Of a DNA stretch of 64,000 nucleotides, positions 48,017-59,322 are shown in pieces. The position numbers and the translations under genes were made by a program. Source of the DNA: Cladophialophora immunda (taxonomy: Eukaryota; Ascomycota; Eurotiomycetes; Chaetothyriales; Herpotrichiellaceae); the NCBI RefSeq assembly GCF_000835495.1, contig NW_015622548.1, forward strand, positions 868,001-932,000. Direction: 5' to 3'. The stretch's first letter is position 1; each line of letters opens with the position of its first letter. The notes beneath the pieces are model-generated. The model did not search any database. It was not told the DNA's origin and was given only the letters and a program-made list of their open reading frames with translations.

Positions 48017-48352
48017 ACTCGTTATTCTGTGTATTTATATCATGTCTAGCGAACAAGGAGGAATGGCCTCAATGGCCTCGTTGGCAATGAAACCTTTGTT
48101 GCGGATCTATCCATCTGAGAGCAAGAGAGAGTAAAGCAGATGGTCCTTGAAAAGAGGATGCCATAAGGCTAGTCCTTAGAATAGCCTAGTGGTTGCCATG
48201 TGACAGTTTAACCACCGCAATGGAACAACATTGATCCGTTGAGCGTTCAACGTGTAAGTTAACGACTTCACAGCCTCACTTCTTCGCAGGCAGAAGGAAG
48301 AACCTCTTGAGCTTCATGTGTATCTATCAACATAAAATTCGCTGTCATTGTT
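48017..48352. other. Intergenic region
   Basis: 336 bases, the 3' UTR of the b561-like gene and the region before the broken NLR. No gene seen. Confidence 0.5.
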
Positions 48353-51300
48353 TTGGTACACCCTGTTGTTCAGGCTGCTATGGATCTTTTCGAGGAAGCG
48401 CAGCGGAAGTTCCGCGCAGGCTTGTCCACGCGGCCACGCCGGACAAGCTTTTGTTTACTCAGAGCGCAACGGCCGACGAGGTGTTGTTGGCAGTTCAGTC
48501 CTTGGAACAACAACATCGCGACCGTAGTCGCACCTTGAGACTGGTACAAAAGGTTGACCCTTTCATCCGAGGCATTGAGCAGTATAGCAACGCACTGGGT
48601 TAGTTTGCGAATGCGAAGCCGGAGATCTTGAGCTTTATCTGGGGATCTGCTTGCATCATCATCCGTGTAAGGTTTCCGATATGCTCAAAATCTACCACGG
48701 CTGATGCCGCAGGCTAGCTCCTTCGTGACTTTCTGGATCTCTTCGACAAATTGGCAGACATGCTTCAACGCTTGGCAAGACAACTTGCGCTGTTTGACCT
48801 CTACGCCCGCTTGTATCCACACTCAACCCGGCTCAGGGAAAGCCTAGTAGAGGGCTACGACGCTTACCTGGAGTTTTGTTTGTCGGTGGTGAAGATGCTG
48901 GAGGGAGGTTCATCCAGGAAGAATCGATGCATGTTACCAATGCCCCTCCACTCGACACCTTGAATCAACCTAACCGTCCGTGACAGGGCTCAAAAGCGGC
49001 AGCCTGAAACTCATGACGAAGACTCTCTTCAAGTCTGTCAAACAAGACTTTGGAAGGGTCATCAGTCGCCTCGAGTCTCTTGTCGACAGTATCGAAACGG
49101 AAGCCAACGCCGCCGAAAAAGAGGCTGCTGCCGACCACAGAGAGGTGGTCAATGAACAAATCGACTGTATGCTCTCTGCGTTTCAGAAAGATACTGAATG
49201 GATTTACAGTGTTTTTTTGACAGTCAAAAAGTACCAGGATTTGCTCCAGTGGCTCGATCCCGTGGACACCGCGGCAGTTTTGCTTGATCTTTCAGACATT
49301 CACCTTCCCGGCACCGGACAGTGGCTGATCGGGAACGAGGCCTGCATTAAGTGGTTCACGAACCCATCATCAATTCTCTGCGTAAGTACCGTGTTCGGTG
49401 CGTCCTATCCCTGATATATACTGAATATGAATAGCTGGAGGCGGTACGACATTGCTAGCGCAAGTACAACCATGCTCTCAATCACGATAAGCCATTGACC
49501 GGAACAGATATAATCTGATCAAGCATCTGCAACAGCATGTCACCGATAAGTCGATTGTCCTTTACTACTTTTCTGACTACAGGAGCGTCAAGTCCCAACA
49601 GACTCGTACCGTCATCCAAACATTGCTTGCAGACCTAGGTCGACAAAGCAATCAAGTTTTGGAGATTCTCGAAGCCAGCACACGACGATACCGGAAAGAA
49701 AACCTTGCCTGCTCCCTCCAAGTAGTCACTGAAATTCTCATCCAATGTTTGGCCCTATATCAAGAGGTTCATGTGGTGATTGATGCTCTAGACGAGAGCG
49801 GAAACAGGCCGGAACTCATCCAACTTTTGCTGTCTTTGCAGTCTAAGAGCCAAGCGACTAATCTGTTTCTCACCAGTCGAGACGAATATGACATTCGAGA
49901 TATGCTGGGTCATGTTGAGCAGATTTCTGTGGATAGTAGCGATATGACATCGGACATCGATCATTTCATCCAACATACTGTCAAGGAACTCATCAACAAC
50001 GGGAGGTTGAAGCTGCGAGACAAGACTCTGCGAGAAACTATCGCTCAAAGGCTCGGCGACGAAGCTGACGGAATGTCTGTTGAATCTGCCCTTCGAGCAC
50101 CATGACACTGATTCTCTGCAGGTTTCAGTATGTTAAGTGTCAGCTAGACACTCTAAGTCAATGCATCAGCGATAGAGCCATCATCATAATGCTCGAAAAC
50201 CTCCCCTCGAGCCTTGACCAGACCTACGTTCGTGCCTTGGAGAGACTAAAGACTACATTTCCAGACACGATCGGCTTGATCACGTGGATTTTCTGCTGCA
50301 TTGTGCACTCGACAAGGCCACTGTCTCTCGCCGAGCTTTCGCAGCCGGTATCTTTTGATGTGAAAAGGGGCATGTTTGATTGTACAGCTGTTCCAACTGA
50401 TCCCCACGATCTCTTCCGTTACTCAGGAGGTTTGTTCAGATTTTCGGATGCCAAAGGAACGTTGTCCTTGGTACACTTCTCGGTGAAGGAGTTCCTTCAA
50501 TCCGAACGAATCTGCGAGACTTCAGCGCGAGACTTCTACATGGGTGGCGACACTGCCCATCTCCACATGTTCAGAGCCTGTTTGTCATATTTGCTATAGC
50601 CTGATTTTTCCCAAGGGGTGTGTCTAACAGAAAGGCAACTGCGCCTAAGGGCCAAACGTTTCGTGTTCCTCAACTATGCTTCCCGCAGCTGGATGAAGCA
50701 CTACTGCCAACTTTCGTCTGGCATTGGAAATGACTGGGAACGCAAAGTACTATCATTTCTATGTCACGCCGACTTGAGAGGTAACTTTTCTACTTGGAGA
50801 CAACAGCAGGCCTCGAGGTTCGTAGAATTACCGCCTTCCCTCCGACAGTCCAGGGCCTCAGACAACCCCATGAAATACGCTGTGGAGTGCTTCAGCTGGC
50901 CTCTGACGGAACTGCTTGTGCGTGAGGGATTTGGTGTTAATCAGAGCGGAGAATACGGGATACCTCCTATCTTGGAGGCAGTCTTTGGGTACAATCCTTT
51001 GCAGCAGAGGCAAGTCGATTGGAGCTACATAAGGAAGCTTCTTGAGGCTGGTGCGGACCCGCGTGTGAGATCACCTTATGGCGTTTGGAATCGTGCGTTT
51101 TGGTGGCCCCGACGACTGGAATCTAATCAAAGAGCTGCCGTTTTGCTCAGCAGATTTTGAGGTAAGATCAACCCGTTACTTGGACACTTCGACGATACTT
51201 CAGGTCATTGCAACGCATCCATCTGATCCTGTTGAATGGTTGGCATACGTGCTGGCCCAAGGCGTGGATGTCAATGAGGCGGACATTTGGGCAAAGGACG

Positions 51301-53326
51301 GCTGCGACTCACCTTATCGTCATTGTCGTTCACGTGGGCCTCCACTCCAACAGTCATGCTTCTACGGGCTGGAGAGCTGCGCAACGTTACTATTGGATAG
51401 TGGCGCGGATATCAATTACTCGGCATGCGAGTTAGGGAGTCCCTTGCAAGCAGCCACTAGATCGAGTCACCATGCTATGGTGCGACTGTTGTTGGATCGA
51501 CATGCCGACGTTAACCAGGTAGGAGGTGAATTCGGAACTCCTCTGCAGGCTGCCGTGTGGGTAGGCGACAAAGAACTCATCCTCTTGCTCCTCGATAATG
51601 GTGCCGATATTAACAGTACTGGAGGGGCTCTTGGGAGTCCTCTTGCGGCAGCGATAGCGAAGCAGCACTCCGGTATCATAGATCTGTTGTTCGACCGTGA
51701 CGCAGACCCTGGATCTACCGCTTATTTGCAGCTCATGAAGATTGGCAGAGCAAATAGCCTTGCCATAAGCGCAGGATTTGAGTATATTTGGGGTGAAATA
51801 TGCTGCAGAACGCCCCTCATATGGGCGGTCCACCACGAAGACAAAACCATGGTGCAAAAGCTGCTTATGAAAGGAGCTGGGGTCAATTTCCCTTCCGAGA
51901 GGTGTCGAATAAACACAAATTTTGTCAGGAACTCTCAATTGTACCATCCTTTATGTCCGGCGATCAAAACTGGCAACGCAGAGATTATCGAATTGATTCG
52001 ACAGAGTTCGGCAAACATTTGGATTGACGCTGGTTGATATTTCACAAGTTGTGGCAATCGGATGTTGGCTCTGCTGACGTGAACGCCATTCTCCTTGAAG
52101 CATTGCGCAGATGCAAGAACGATGAGCTCTGCTCTGAACTCGCCACATTTATAGATGCACAACCGGTCGCTGCTGACTTCGAAACAGTCAAGTGTCTCTG
52201 GTTCAAGGCCCCAATTCCAAGCGCGAAGGCTAAATGGCTGTTGTCGAAAGGGTCAATCCCTATGGGTTGCCATCGCCACCATCCCTGGGTCAACGCGAGT
52301 CACTGTCATGGTGGTACTGAAACCACTCCGTTACTTTCCGCCATCGGAGAACGAGACGAAGAACTTGTCGAAATTCTGTTGCAAGCCGGCCTCGACCTCA
52401 ACATGTATGACGCGGTCAGCAGTACACCTCTGCTTGGCGCCATTCTGCACGGAGATCATGCGCTGATGAAGCGATTGCTTGATCTCGGCGCTTCCCCGAC
52501 AATGAACGTTTTCCGATTTCAGTCTTGTTACAACGTGTTACATCAGACTGGTGACACCGAAGCTATCGACATTCTGCTCAACTACGGAGTTGAAGTTGAT
52601 GGTCCGTGTGAGTACTGCCCGACAGCACTCTGGAAGAGCGTACAAACGGAGAATCATGATCGCATCTTGCACCTTGCCTCGCAAGGCGCAGACGTTAACT
52701 CGCCCAATTTCGAAGGAGAAAATCCACTACAATACGCTCGACGCTTTCACATGGACGACATCGCGGAACTGCTCGAAAGGCTGGGCGGGATAGAGGCAAA
52801 TGAAAAAGCTCGGCGTGCAGCGCAGATAAGCAGCGTCCTCAGAATAACAAGCCAATTCAAGTTGGTGAGTACGGAAGAGCCAGAATGGGTCTCACAGAGA
52901 CGACGGGTAATGTTGGGAAGATGCCTGTTCCTTCTAGGAGATTATGACAACAGCGTTATTGCCATAGAGGGGACTTTCAATATAGGGCAGCAAGGCGGGA
53001 TATATCCATATGTCGATTGCAGTGGATGCCGAAGCCGACAGAGCGGTAGATATCACCTTTGCCGCGACACAGGCTTCGGGTACTGCCATGCTCGCTGTCT
53101 TGCAACACATCAGAAAGAGATCAATCATGTGGCCTCCATGAAGGACCACGTATATGTGACATTTCCACGTCCTTTCCTTCGTGATTGTCCTGCTGGATTT
53201 GTTGCCCTGGATCAGGTAACCCACATTACCCGGAATGAGTGGCTGGATCGAGTGCTTGCGAAGTGGCAGCCACAGACAGACACTACCAATGCCATGAGTG
53301 CTGTCAGAGCAGAGGGGGAGCTATGA
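48353..53326 (+). pseudogene. Decayed NACHT-ankyrin STAND (NLR-like) gene with a ZZ-like C-terminus
   Basis: Fungal NLR-like proteins are intracellular sensors involved in non-self recognition and programmed cell death. Domain remnants lie in order: a DUF7708-like N-terminus (HPVVQAAMDLFEEAQ; FANAKPEILSFIWG; FLDLFDKLADML) at about 48.36-48.96 kb, then a coiled-coil and nephrocystin-3/NACHT-like NTPase at about 48.98-50.1 kb (VIDALDESGN as Walker B-like). A winged-helix-like stretch follows at about 50.1-50.9, ankyrin repeats at about 50.9-52.8, and a Cys-rich ZZ-like cluster at about 53.0-53.2. One intron is credible (50075-50121). It is broken by a frame change near 48430, TAG at 48601-48603, a frame change near 48725, TAG at 50597-50599, and frame changes near 51085-51120 and 52030. 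The Walker A region reads GGGTTLLA with no Lys. No credible start codon is seen. Confidence 0.8.
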
Positions 53327-54618
53327 CTGACTACCATGGACAAGCATTCTTGAAGCGGAGGGACTGACTGGGCAATGGAGACTCTTCTTACTGGCCGCGG
53401 TATCAGTTCTACAACTCTGGGTGCTCGAAACCCCGGTACTCTGCACAGCGTGCCGCTGGTTGCCATCACACGAACATCTCTATTGTTGGTATGTCAAGTT
53501 TTGTTCGTTCGGATGGGTCCCGTCCTAGTCGGGCTTCACACAAGTCCTATTTTCTACACCTTCTCAAAATTGCGGTGGACGGACACCAAAACAGCAGAGA
53601 ACATAAAACGAGAGGCATACACGCATCGTGGACGTTTCGAGAGTGCCTCGAATGCAATGGAATCCCTCAGGCTCTGCGATGGACAATAACTGGAGCCTTT
53701 TCTGTGGCAACGCTGCGACAAGGAGTGTGAAGGAAGGATTGTGAAGACGGAGGAGATGGATCGATACAGCAATATTTCGGTCAATGATTTTGCAATTGAC
53801 TGTCGAGATTGTCAACCACTGTCGTAGAGCTCCATAGTCGACATCCATCAACGCATAGCATCCAGGCTGATCTGGGTACCAGTGTGGTCGTACAGGCCCA
53901 GCCTCTGGACTTCCGAGCCCTCCTCTGCTTGTTCCTCGACCCTTAAGCATGCACAGAGACTCAATACATGACCCTCTGGAATCTGCGCCAAGGCAAGGGG
54001 ACCTTTGGTCGTGAAAAAGAGTATTCTACTCCGTGCGGCCCTCTATAGGTATCCAATGCCCCCCGGTTTGGAAATCGACCCGGCCCCGTGCCTTGTTAGA
54101 TCGGGGTCGGACAGATATCTCCCCGAGCAAAGCCCTCAGCCCGATACCCTTTGATATTGCCTACTGGCAACGAACATGAACATAGCCAATGTCAACTCTG
54201 GCAACCATCGCCACAGCCGGGGCTGTTCGATCAGCTCAGCCGGCTTAGTTCGTCCAAGACTTGTGCCTGAAAGAAATCAATCAAGTCCGTCGTGACAGCC
54301 CTTTGCACTCGTCCGATCCCCTGTCCTTTGAACTCCGGCCAGGGGTCGCGAGCCAAGATGACGATGTGCGAATTCTTCTGATCTTCGAGGAGGAGTACGA
54401 CCCCAGCCGACTTTCATGGCGCCATGGGATTTCGTCCGTCCGCGAGCGGCGGTCGAAGTCGCCTACAACTACGAATACTGGGGCAATGGAGGCCTAGACA
54501 GCCGTTGAGGAATATAAAATACAAAATGAAACATACAGTCGATGATTCAAGAGAACGGCCATAGTATCTCGACAACATATTCTTCTTCTCCAGATTCAAC
54601 GACTTCAAAACACACATC
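53327..54618. other. Region downstream of the broken NLR
   Basis: Frames at 53375-53689 and 53491-53730 contain no recognised domain. A short Cys pair (CLECNG) is seen but is not enough for a finger. The region may include more eroded coding sequence and the promoter of the NmrA-like gene. Confidence 0.45.
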
Positions 54619-55781
54619 ATGTCCAAACTCATCGTCGTGGTCGGCGCCACAGGCACCCAGGGCGGGTCGGTTGTCGATACGTTCCTCCAGGAGCCAGGCT
54701 GGAAAGTCCGGGCCCTCACGCGCAACGCGAACAGCGCCGCGGCCAAGAAGCTCAGAGACAAAGGCGTGCACGAGATCGTGTCGGCGTCACTCGACAATGT
54801 CTCTTCTCTCGTGCAGGCTTTCCATGGCGCACACGCCATCTTCGCGGTGACGGATTTCTGGGGACCGTATTATGACCCCGAGACAACGCCGCAAGCCACC
54901 GCCGCAGGCGTGCCGAAGAATGTGTGGGCGGCACGCAGGGAGGAGCAGCAAGGCAGGAACGTCTTCGACGCGGCTGCCCAGGTTCAGGGGCTCCAGCGTT
55001 TGATATTCTCCAGCCTATCGAACGCCACCAAGTGGTCGGGTGGGAAGTACACCCACGTGTACCACTTCGACAGCAAGGCCCACGCGGCAGAGTACGGGCA
55101 GGCCAGATACCCGGAGCTGTGGAAGAAAACGAGCATAATCCAGGTCGGCTTCTACTTGTCGAACGTCTTGACATATCCGTTCATGCGGCCGCAGAAGGTA
55201 AGCACTCGCGCCACCCGACATCACTCCTTTTGATCTAACTCACGTACGACCGAACAAACATGGCCTAACGAAAATCTCTCACAATAGGACGCGGACGGGG
55301 TATACACCTTTTCATTCACCGGGTCGACGAATGGGAAGCTGCCGTTCGTCGCGGCCGAAGAAGACACGGGCCCGTTCACGAGGGCGCTCGTCGCGACGCC
55401 CGAGGCCGGGAAAAACCTCATCGCGTACCGTGCGTGGATGTCGATGGACGAATACATCGCCATCCTGTCGCAGACGCTGGGAGTGAAAACAAAGACCAGG
55501 GTTCTCTCGCCTGAGGGCGCCAGCAGCGTGTTGAGCACCCTCCCTGAAGATTTGCTCGAGGAGCTAGTGGAAAACGCGAACTACTTCGCGGAGTTCGGAT
55601 ACGAAGGACGTGACGATCCCTCGCTCGTGCACCCCAAGGATGTAAGCTCCCCGAAGACCTCTTCGAGTATTTGGTAAACCGACCCAGAGACTGACTGTTG
55701 CGATAGCTCGGTATTGAGGTGAAACTGCCTTCTGTGGAGGACTGGGTCAAAAAGCAGGATTGGAGTGCTATCTTCAGTTGA
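54619..55781 (+). CDS. NmrA-like NAD(P)-binding protein
   Basis: The model has three exons: 54619-55197, 55288-55641 and 55707-55781, 335 residues. Both introns (90 and 65 nt) have GTAAGC donors and TAG acceptors. The N-terminus is a Rossmann fold with VVVGATGTQGGSVVDTFL (GATGxQG), the NmrA-like/atypical SDR signature. No active-site YxxxK is evident in the usual place, which fits the NmrA group. NmrA itself senses NAD(P) and represses the GATA factor AreA in nitrogen control, while most family members are redox sensors or reductases of unknown role. The nearby P450 and SDR could be partners, or it could be a stand-alone sensor. Confidence 0.9.
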
Positions 55782-56307
55782 ACGACAACTTGGTGGTAGG
55801 CCGATATCTCCATTGTTGGGCGATTGTTCGGGCTATTCCTTTCATCTCTTTTGCTCGGGTGCCAGACTTAGCTTTGAAGAGCCGACATGTTCGCAGTGAC
55901 CAAATTGAAGAGGATTTAACATCGGAAAGGATACAGTGCACATCCATTGACCATGTTGAAAGTGTGACTCGAAGTTTCAATGAGGCGTTGAGTATTCTTC
56001 CCCATTGTCTCGCCCTTGTTCTCAGCCCAACGTCCGGCGTCGTGGCTTGATCACCAAAATACCCCTCCCAGCCCCGTCACCTTCAAAAAGGCCCATCCGA
56101 CAAAAACTGTCTAAGCTCTATTATCCATTCAAGTCCGCCTTTTGGTACGTAGCTTCTTGGTACAGTGAAGTGAATCCATTCAACTCCTTGTCGTGCTTCT
56201 ACAGCGCGCAGTCCATCCTATCCTACACTTCCTGGTGCGAAAAGGTGCCGGACGCCGCGGTATATCTATCTCCCCGGCGCCGTCATGCCCATCGCATCCA
56301 AGAATCA
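55782..56307. other. Convergent intergenic region
   Basis: Between the ends of the NmrA-like and P450 genes. A plus-strand frame at 56005-56697 overlaps the P450 antisense and has no support. Confidence 0.5.
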
Positions 56308-58221
56308 TCAAGACCTCGTCGCCTTCCTGATCCATCGGAGCTTGACTCTCTCGGCGTCGACCATCTTCAACGTCACTTCGACCCTCGACTCGTTGACGAC
56401 CTGCAAGATCCTCGCTTTCGTCGCCTGCTCGCTCTCGCCGGGCTCGGGGACCAGCTCGACCCGCGAGCCACTGGCGAACAGGCTGAAGATGACGCGGGTG
56501 AACTCGACCTGGGAGAATTTCTTGCCGGGGCAGATGCGCGGGCCGGCGTTCCAGGGCACGAACGATCCGGGGACGGGCTGCAGCAGGGACGACGATTCGG
56601 AGTCGCCGCCATCGGCGCGCTTCTCTCCCTCGGACGGCTCAATCCAGCGGTCAGGCCGGAAGGTCGTGGAGTCTGGTCCCCAGTAGTCCGGGTGTGAGTG
56701 GAGGGCGGCGAAGTTCAGGGTCACGGAGGTGTTTGGCGGGATGACGTGTTCTTTGTCGCGGATGCTGAGGCGCTGTGCAGCATCTCCCGTGTAGCGAGGC
56801 ATCATCACCACAGGTCCGTAAAGCCGAACTGTCTCGTACTATTTGTACCCCCTGTGTGTCAGCGGCATCGAGTTTCGGAGAGGTGTGATGCTTACCATGA
56901 GCGCCAGACATCGCTCCAGCTTGGGGAAAGTCTCCTCATAGTACCACGTGCCCGACGGGTCTGCTTTTCGTACTTGATCGATCTCTTCGGCAATCCAGGT
57001 CTGCCACTCGGGGTAAAGCGCCAGGAGCGTGATGGCGAAATGGAGCGTCGCGGCCGTGGTGTCGTGACCAGCCAGGTTGTAAATGAAGAGGTTCCCGTAT
57101 ACCTCTTCGTCCGAGAGCCCTGCGGCAGTCGTTGTCGCGGGAGGATCTTGTGCGCTCCGTGCCGTCTCGTTTGATTGTTCAGAGGCTCTGACCAACGCGC
57201 TCATAAGGTTATGCCTCGTCAGATCGCCCTGTTCAAAGGCCGTTTTCTCCTGTGCCAGCATCTCACTCATGTATCTCTTGAACTCTTCATAGGCAACAGA
57301 GAGTTTTTGCATATTGCCGAAGAATACCCAGTCCGGAAAGCCAGCCTTCTTCAAAACGCTCAGGAGGACGAGCTGAACAATGTTTGCAAGTAACATCCGC
57401 AAGCTCTCTCGATAACCGAGTTGGGTCTGCGTTTGGTCCTCGCCACTTGACAGCTTCGAGTCAATAAAGCTGCTGTGGATGCCGAAGCCAGCGCCGCACA
57501 ACACGTTGAGTGCAACGGCGTGCACGTCGGGCTGTGTGCTTGTGACATGATCTTTCTCAGACCAGATTTTCAGCATCTGGTCTGCCTGTTCTGCGGTTTC
57601 GCGCCAGACCAGGGCACTATTTTGTTCGTTGAACGGTGGGACCGTGATTTTGCGGTGGCGATCCCACACCTTGCCATTGACGGTGTCAAGGTTCGGTCCG
57701 TAGATGTTCAACATGCCGTACATGGCCGGATCCTTGATGAAGTCGTTGCGCCGTCGCATTATGTCCTCCGTGGCGGAGGGCTCCGCGATGTAGATTTCAT
57801 TTGTTCCGGGCGAGACAATCGTGAAAGCCTCGCCGTACTTCGCGTGGACTGAATATCTTTGGTAGAAAGTCCAGCCGACTTCGGCCCTAGCAGCCCATTC
57901 ACCTAGTCCCCAAGGTAAGGAAGTGAAGACAGGTATGAGACGGTCCTTTGTGAGCATCCATAACGGGCTTGCTGGATTGACGGGAGTGATAAGAATGGGC
58001 AGTCCAATCTTCTTAGCTTCCAAGTAGTTGTTCGTAAACCGGATCAAGGTCCAGATTAGATAAGCCAACACCAAAGACCAGAACGCATAAAGGAGGAACA
58101 TGCTGGGCGCATGAGTAATAGAAACCAGAAAGGCAGGGACGGAAAGAGTGCGAAAGAGGGCGTAAAAGGGGGTCCTGAGGTAAAGAAGTGTCAGATTTAG
58201 GAGTGGAGCATTCGGTTTCAT
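56308..58221 (-). CDS. Cytochrome P450 monooxygenase (second)
   Basis: The model has two minus-strand exons, 58221-56896 and 56838-56308, joined through a 57-nt intron in phase 0, giving 618 residues. The extra length compared with about 500 in most fungal P450s comes from a long N-terminal part with two hydrophobic stretches (near residues 10-30 and 35-60). The I-helix shows AGHDTTA, the K-helix ExxR is in YETVRL, and the haem loop is FVPWNAGPRICPGKKF with the Cys ligand and the usual Arg. The start is the first ATG after a TTG-opened stretch. The haem loop WNAGPRxCPG recalls the fungal CYP5xx groups acting on alkyl or aromatic substrates. The substrate is unknown. Confidence 0.9.
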
Positions 58222-58545
58222 ATCGTTGATTGGCTGCCTTGTTATCACCAAATCCGGCTGAATTCCGCAACATGCTTACCTAATTCAAACCCGCTCTCAT
58301 CGCAGCTCATCACCAGAATCATAATCATCAACAGGGCGCGAACTCGATCGGTGCTTGATACAGGGGGTCTGGGATTATGCCAGACAGGTAGTCCCTGGGA
58401 ATATCCTCGTATTCAAGCCATGATCGTGGGATAACTTCCTTATCTTCGGGTCATAGACGGGCTCTGCCTACATGTAGGCATCGCCGCCCCGTAATCCCTG
58501 TATCCTTTCGTGTCCATTTGTTCTCTAAACGGCTTGCGTTAAAGA
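58222..58545. other. Intergenic region
   Basis: Short gap of 324 bases between the P450 start and the SDR stop, both on the minus strand. It holds the P450 promoter. Nothing else is seen. Confidence 0.5.
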
Positions 58546-59322
58546 TCAGGGAGCCTCAATCCCCGTGAGCTCTTCCAGCTGGCTGATGAGATTCTCCTGA
58601 ACAGTTTCATCGGTTGATTCTCTCTTTGGCGATCTTATCTTACAGTGATACCAGTACTTGCCAGAGGCATCCTTAGCCGCCCCAGTTCCTTCCGCGAGCA
58701 TCACATAGGTATCGACCGCGGCATTGATGTCTCCTGTGGCGCCTGCACCTCCCATCTTGGTGGCTACCCAGCCTGGGTCCAACGAATTACTCTTCACATG
58801 AGGCCATCTCCTAGCAAAAAAGCAGGCCAACAGAATATCGTGCAGCTTAGTATCCGAGTATGCCTGGAAATCTCTAAAGCCCTTTTCTCCACGCTCTTGC
58901 CATGTGATATCTTTGCATGCAGGGTCGCCACCGCTATGAAGGCCGGAAGACACGAACACGAGTCGCTTCGGCTTAGGTTCGATCAGGCTTGTGAGGATAT
59001 AGGGGCTTAGGGTGTTGACTGCGACGATGCTCGGCCAACCCTCTTTGGTCCTTCGGTAGGGACCTGTATAAAGACCAGCATTGTGGATTACTGCGTCAAA
59101 GGCTCCAAGGTTATTGATATCTTGGGCCATGGTTTTTGTCTGTGCGATGTCGGACAGATCGGCGACGACACATGTCTCGGCGCCCGGGCAAGCGGCCCTC
59201 GCATCTTGGGCTCGCTGGTCGTTCCTCGCATGCAGGACCACGGAATGCCCTCTCTTGACCAGGGCGCGGGCAGTGAGGGAACCTAGCCCGTCTGAGGAGC
59301 CTGTGATGAGTATACGAGCCAT
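58546..59322 (-). CDS. Short-chain dehydrogenase/reductase
   Basis: A single exon of 258 residues from the ATG at 59322. The N-terminus MARILITGSSDGLGSLTARAL has the TGxxxGxG coenzyme motif, DLSDI is the usual adenine-side Asp region, IHNAG is the NNAG-like strand, and the catalytic pair is seen as YSDTKLH (YxxxK) with VFVSSGLHS before it. It is a classical SDR whose substrate cannot be told. It sits upstream of the P450 on the same strand, so they could be co-expressed, but this is inference. Confidence 0.9.
   Translation of the reverse strand: MARILITGSSDGLGSLTARALVKRGHSVVLHARNDQRAQDARAACPGAETCVVADLSDIAQTKTMAQDINNLGAFDAVIHNAGLYTGPYRRTKEGWPSIVAVNTLSPYILTSLIEPKPKRLVFVSSGLHSGGDPACKDITWQERGEKGFRDFQAYSDTKLHDILLACFFARRWPHVKSNSLDPGWVATKMGGAGATGDINAAVDTYVMLAEGTGAAKDASGKYWYHCKIRSPKRESTDETVQENLISQLEELTGIEAP

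Noticed and set aside
53375..53730. Possible zinc-finger gene just after the NLR relic
   Set aside because: One CxxC pair only; frames are short and not joined by clear splice sites.
56005..56697. 230-codon plus-strand frame opposite the second P450
   Set aside because: Antisense to the haem-binding exon, Arg/Leu/Asp-rich, no domain.
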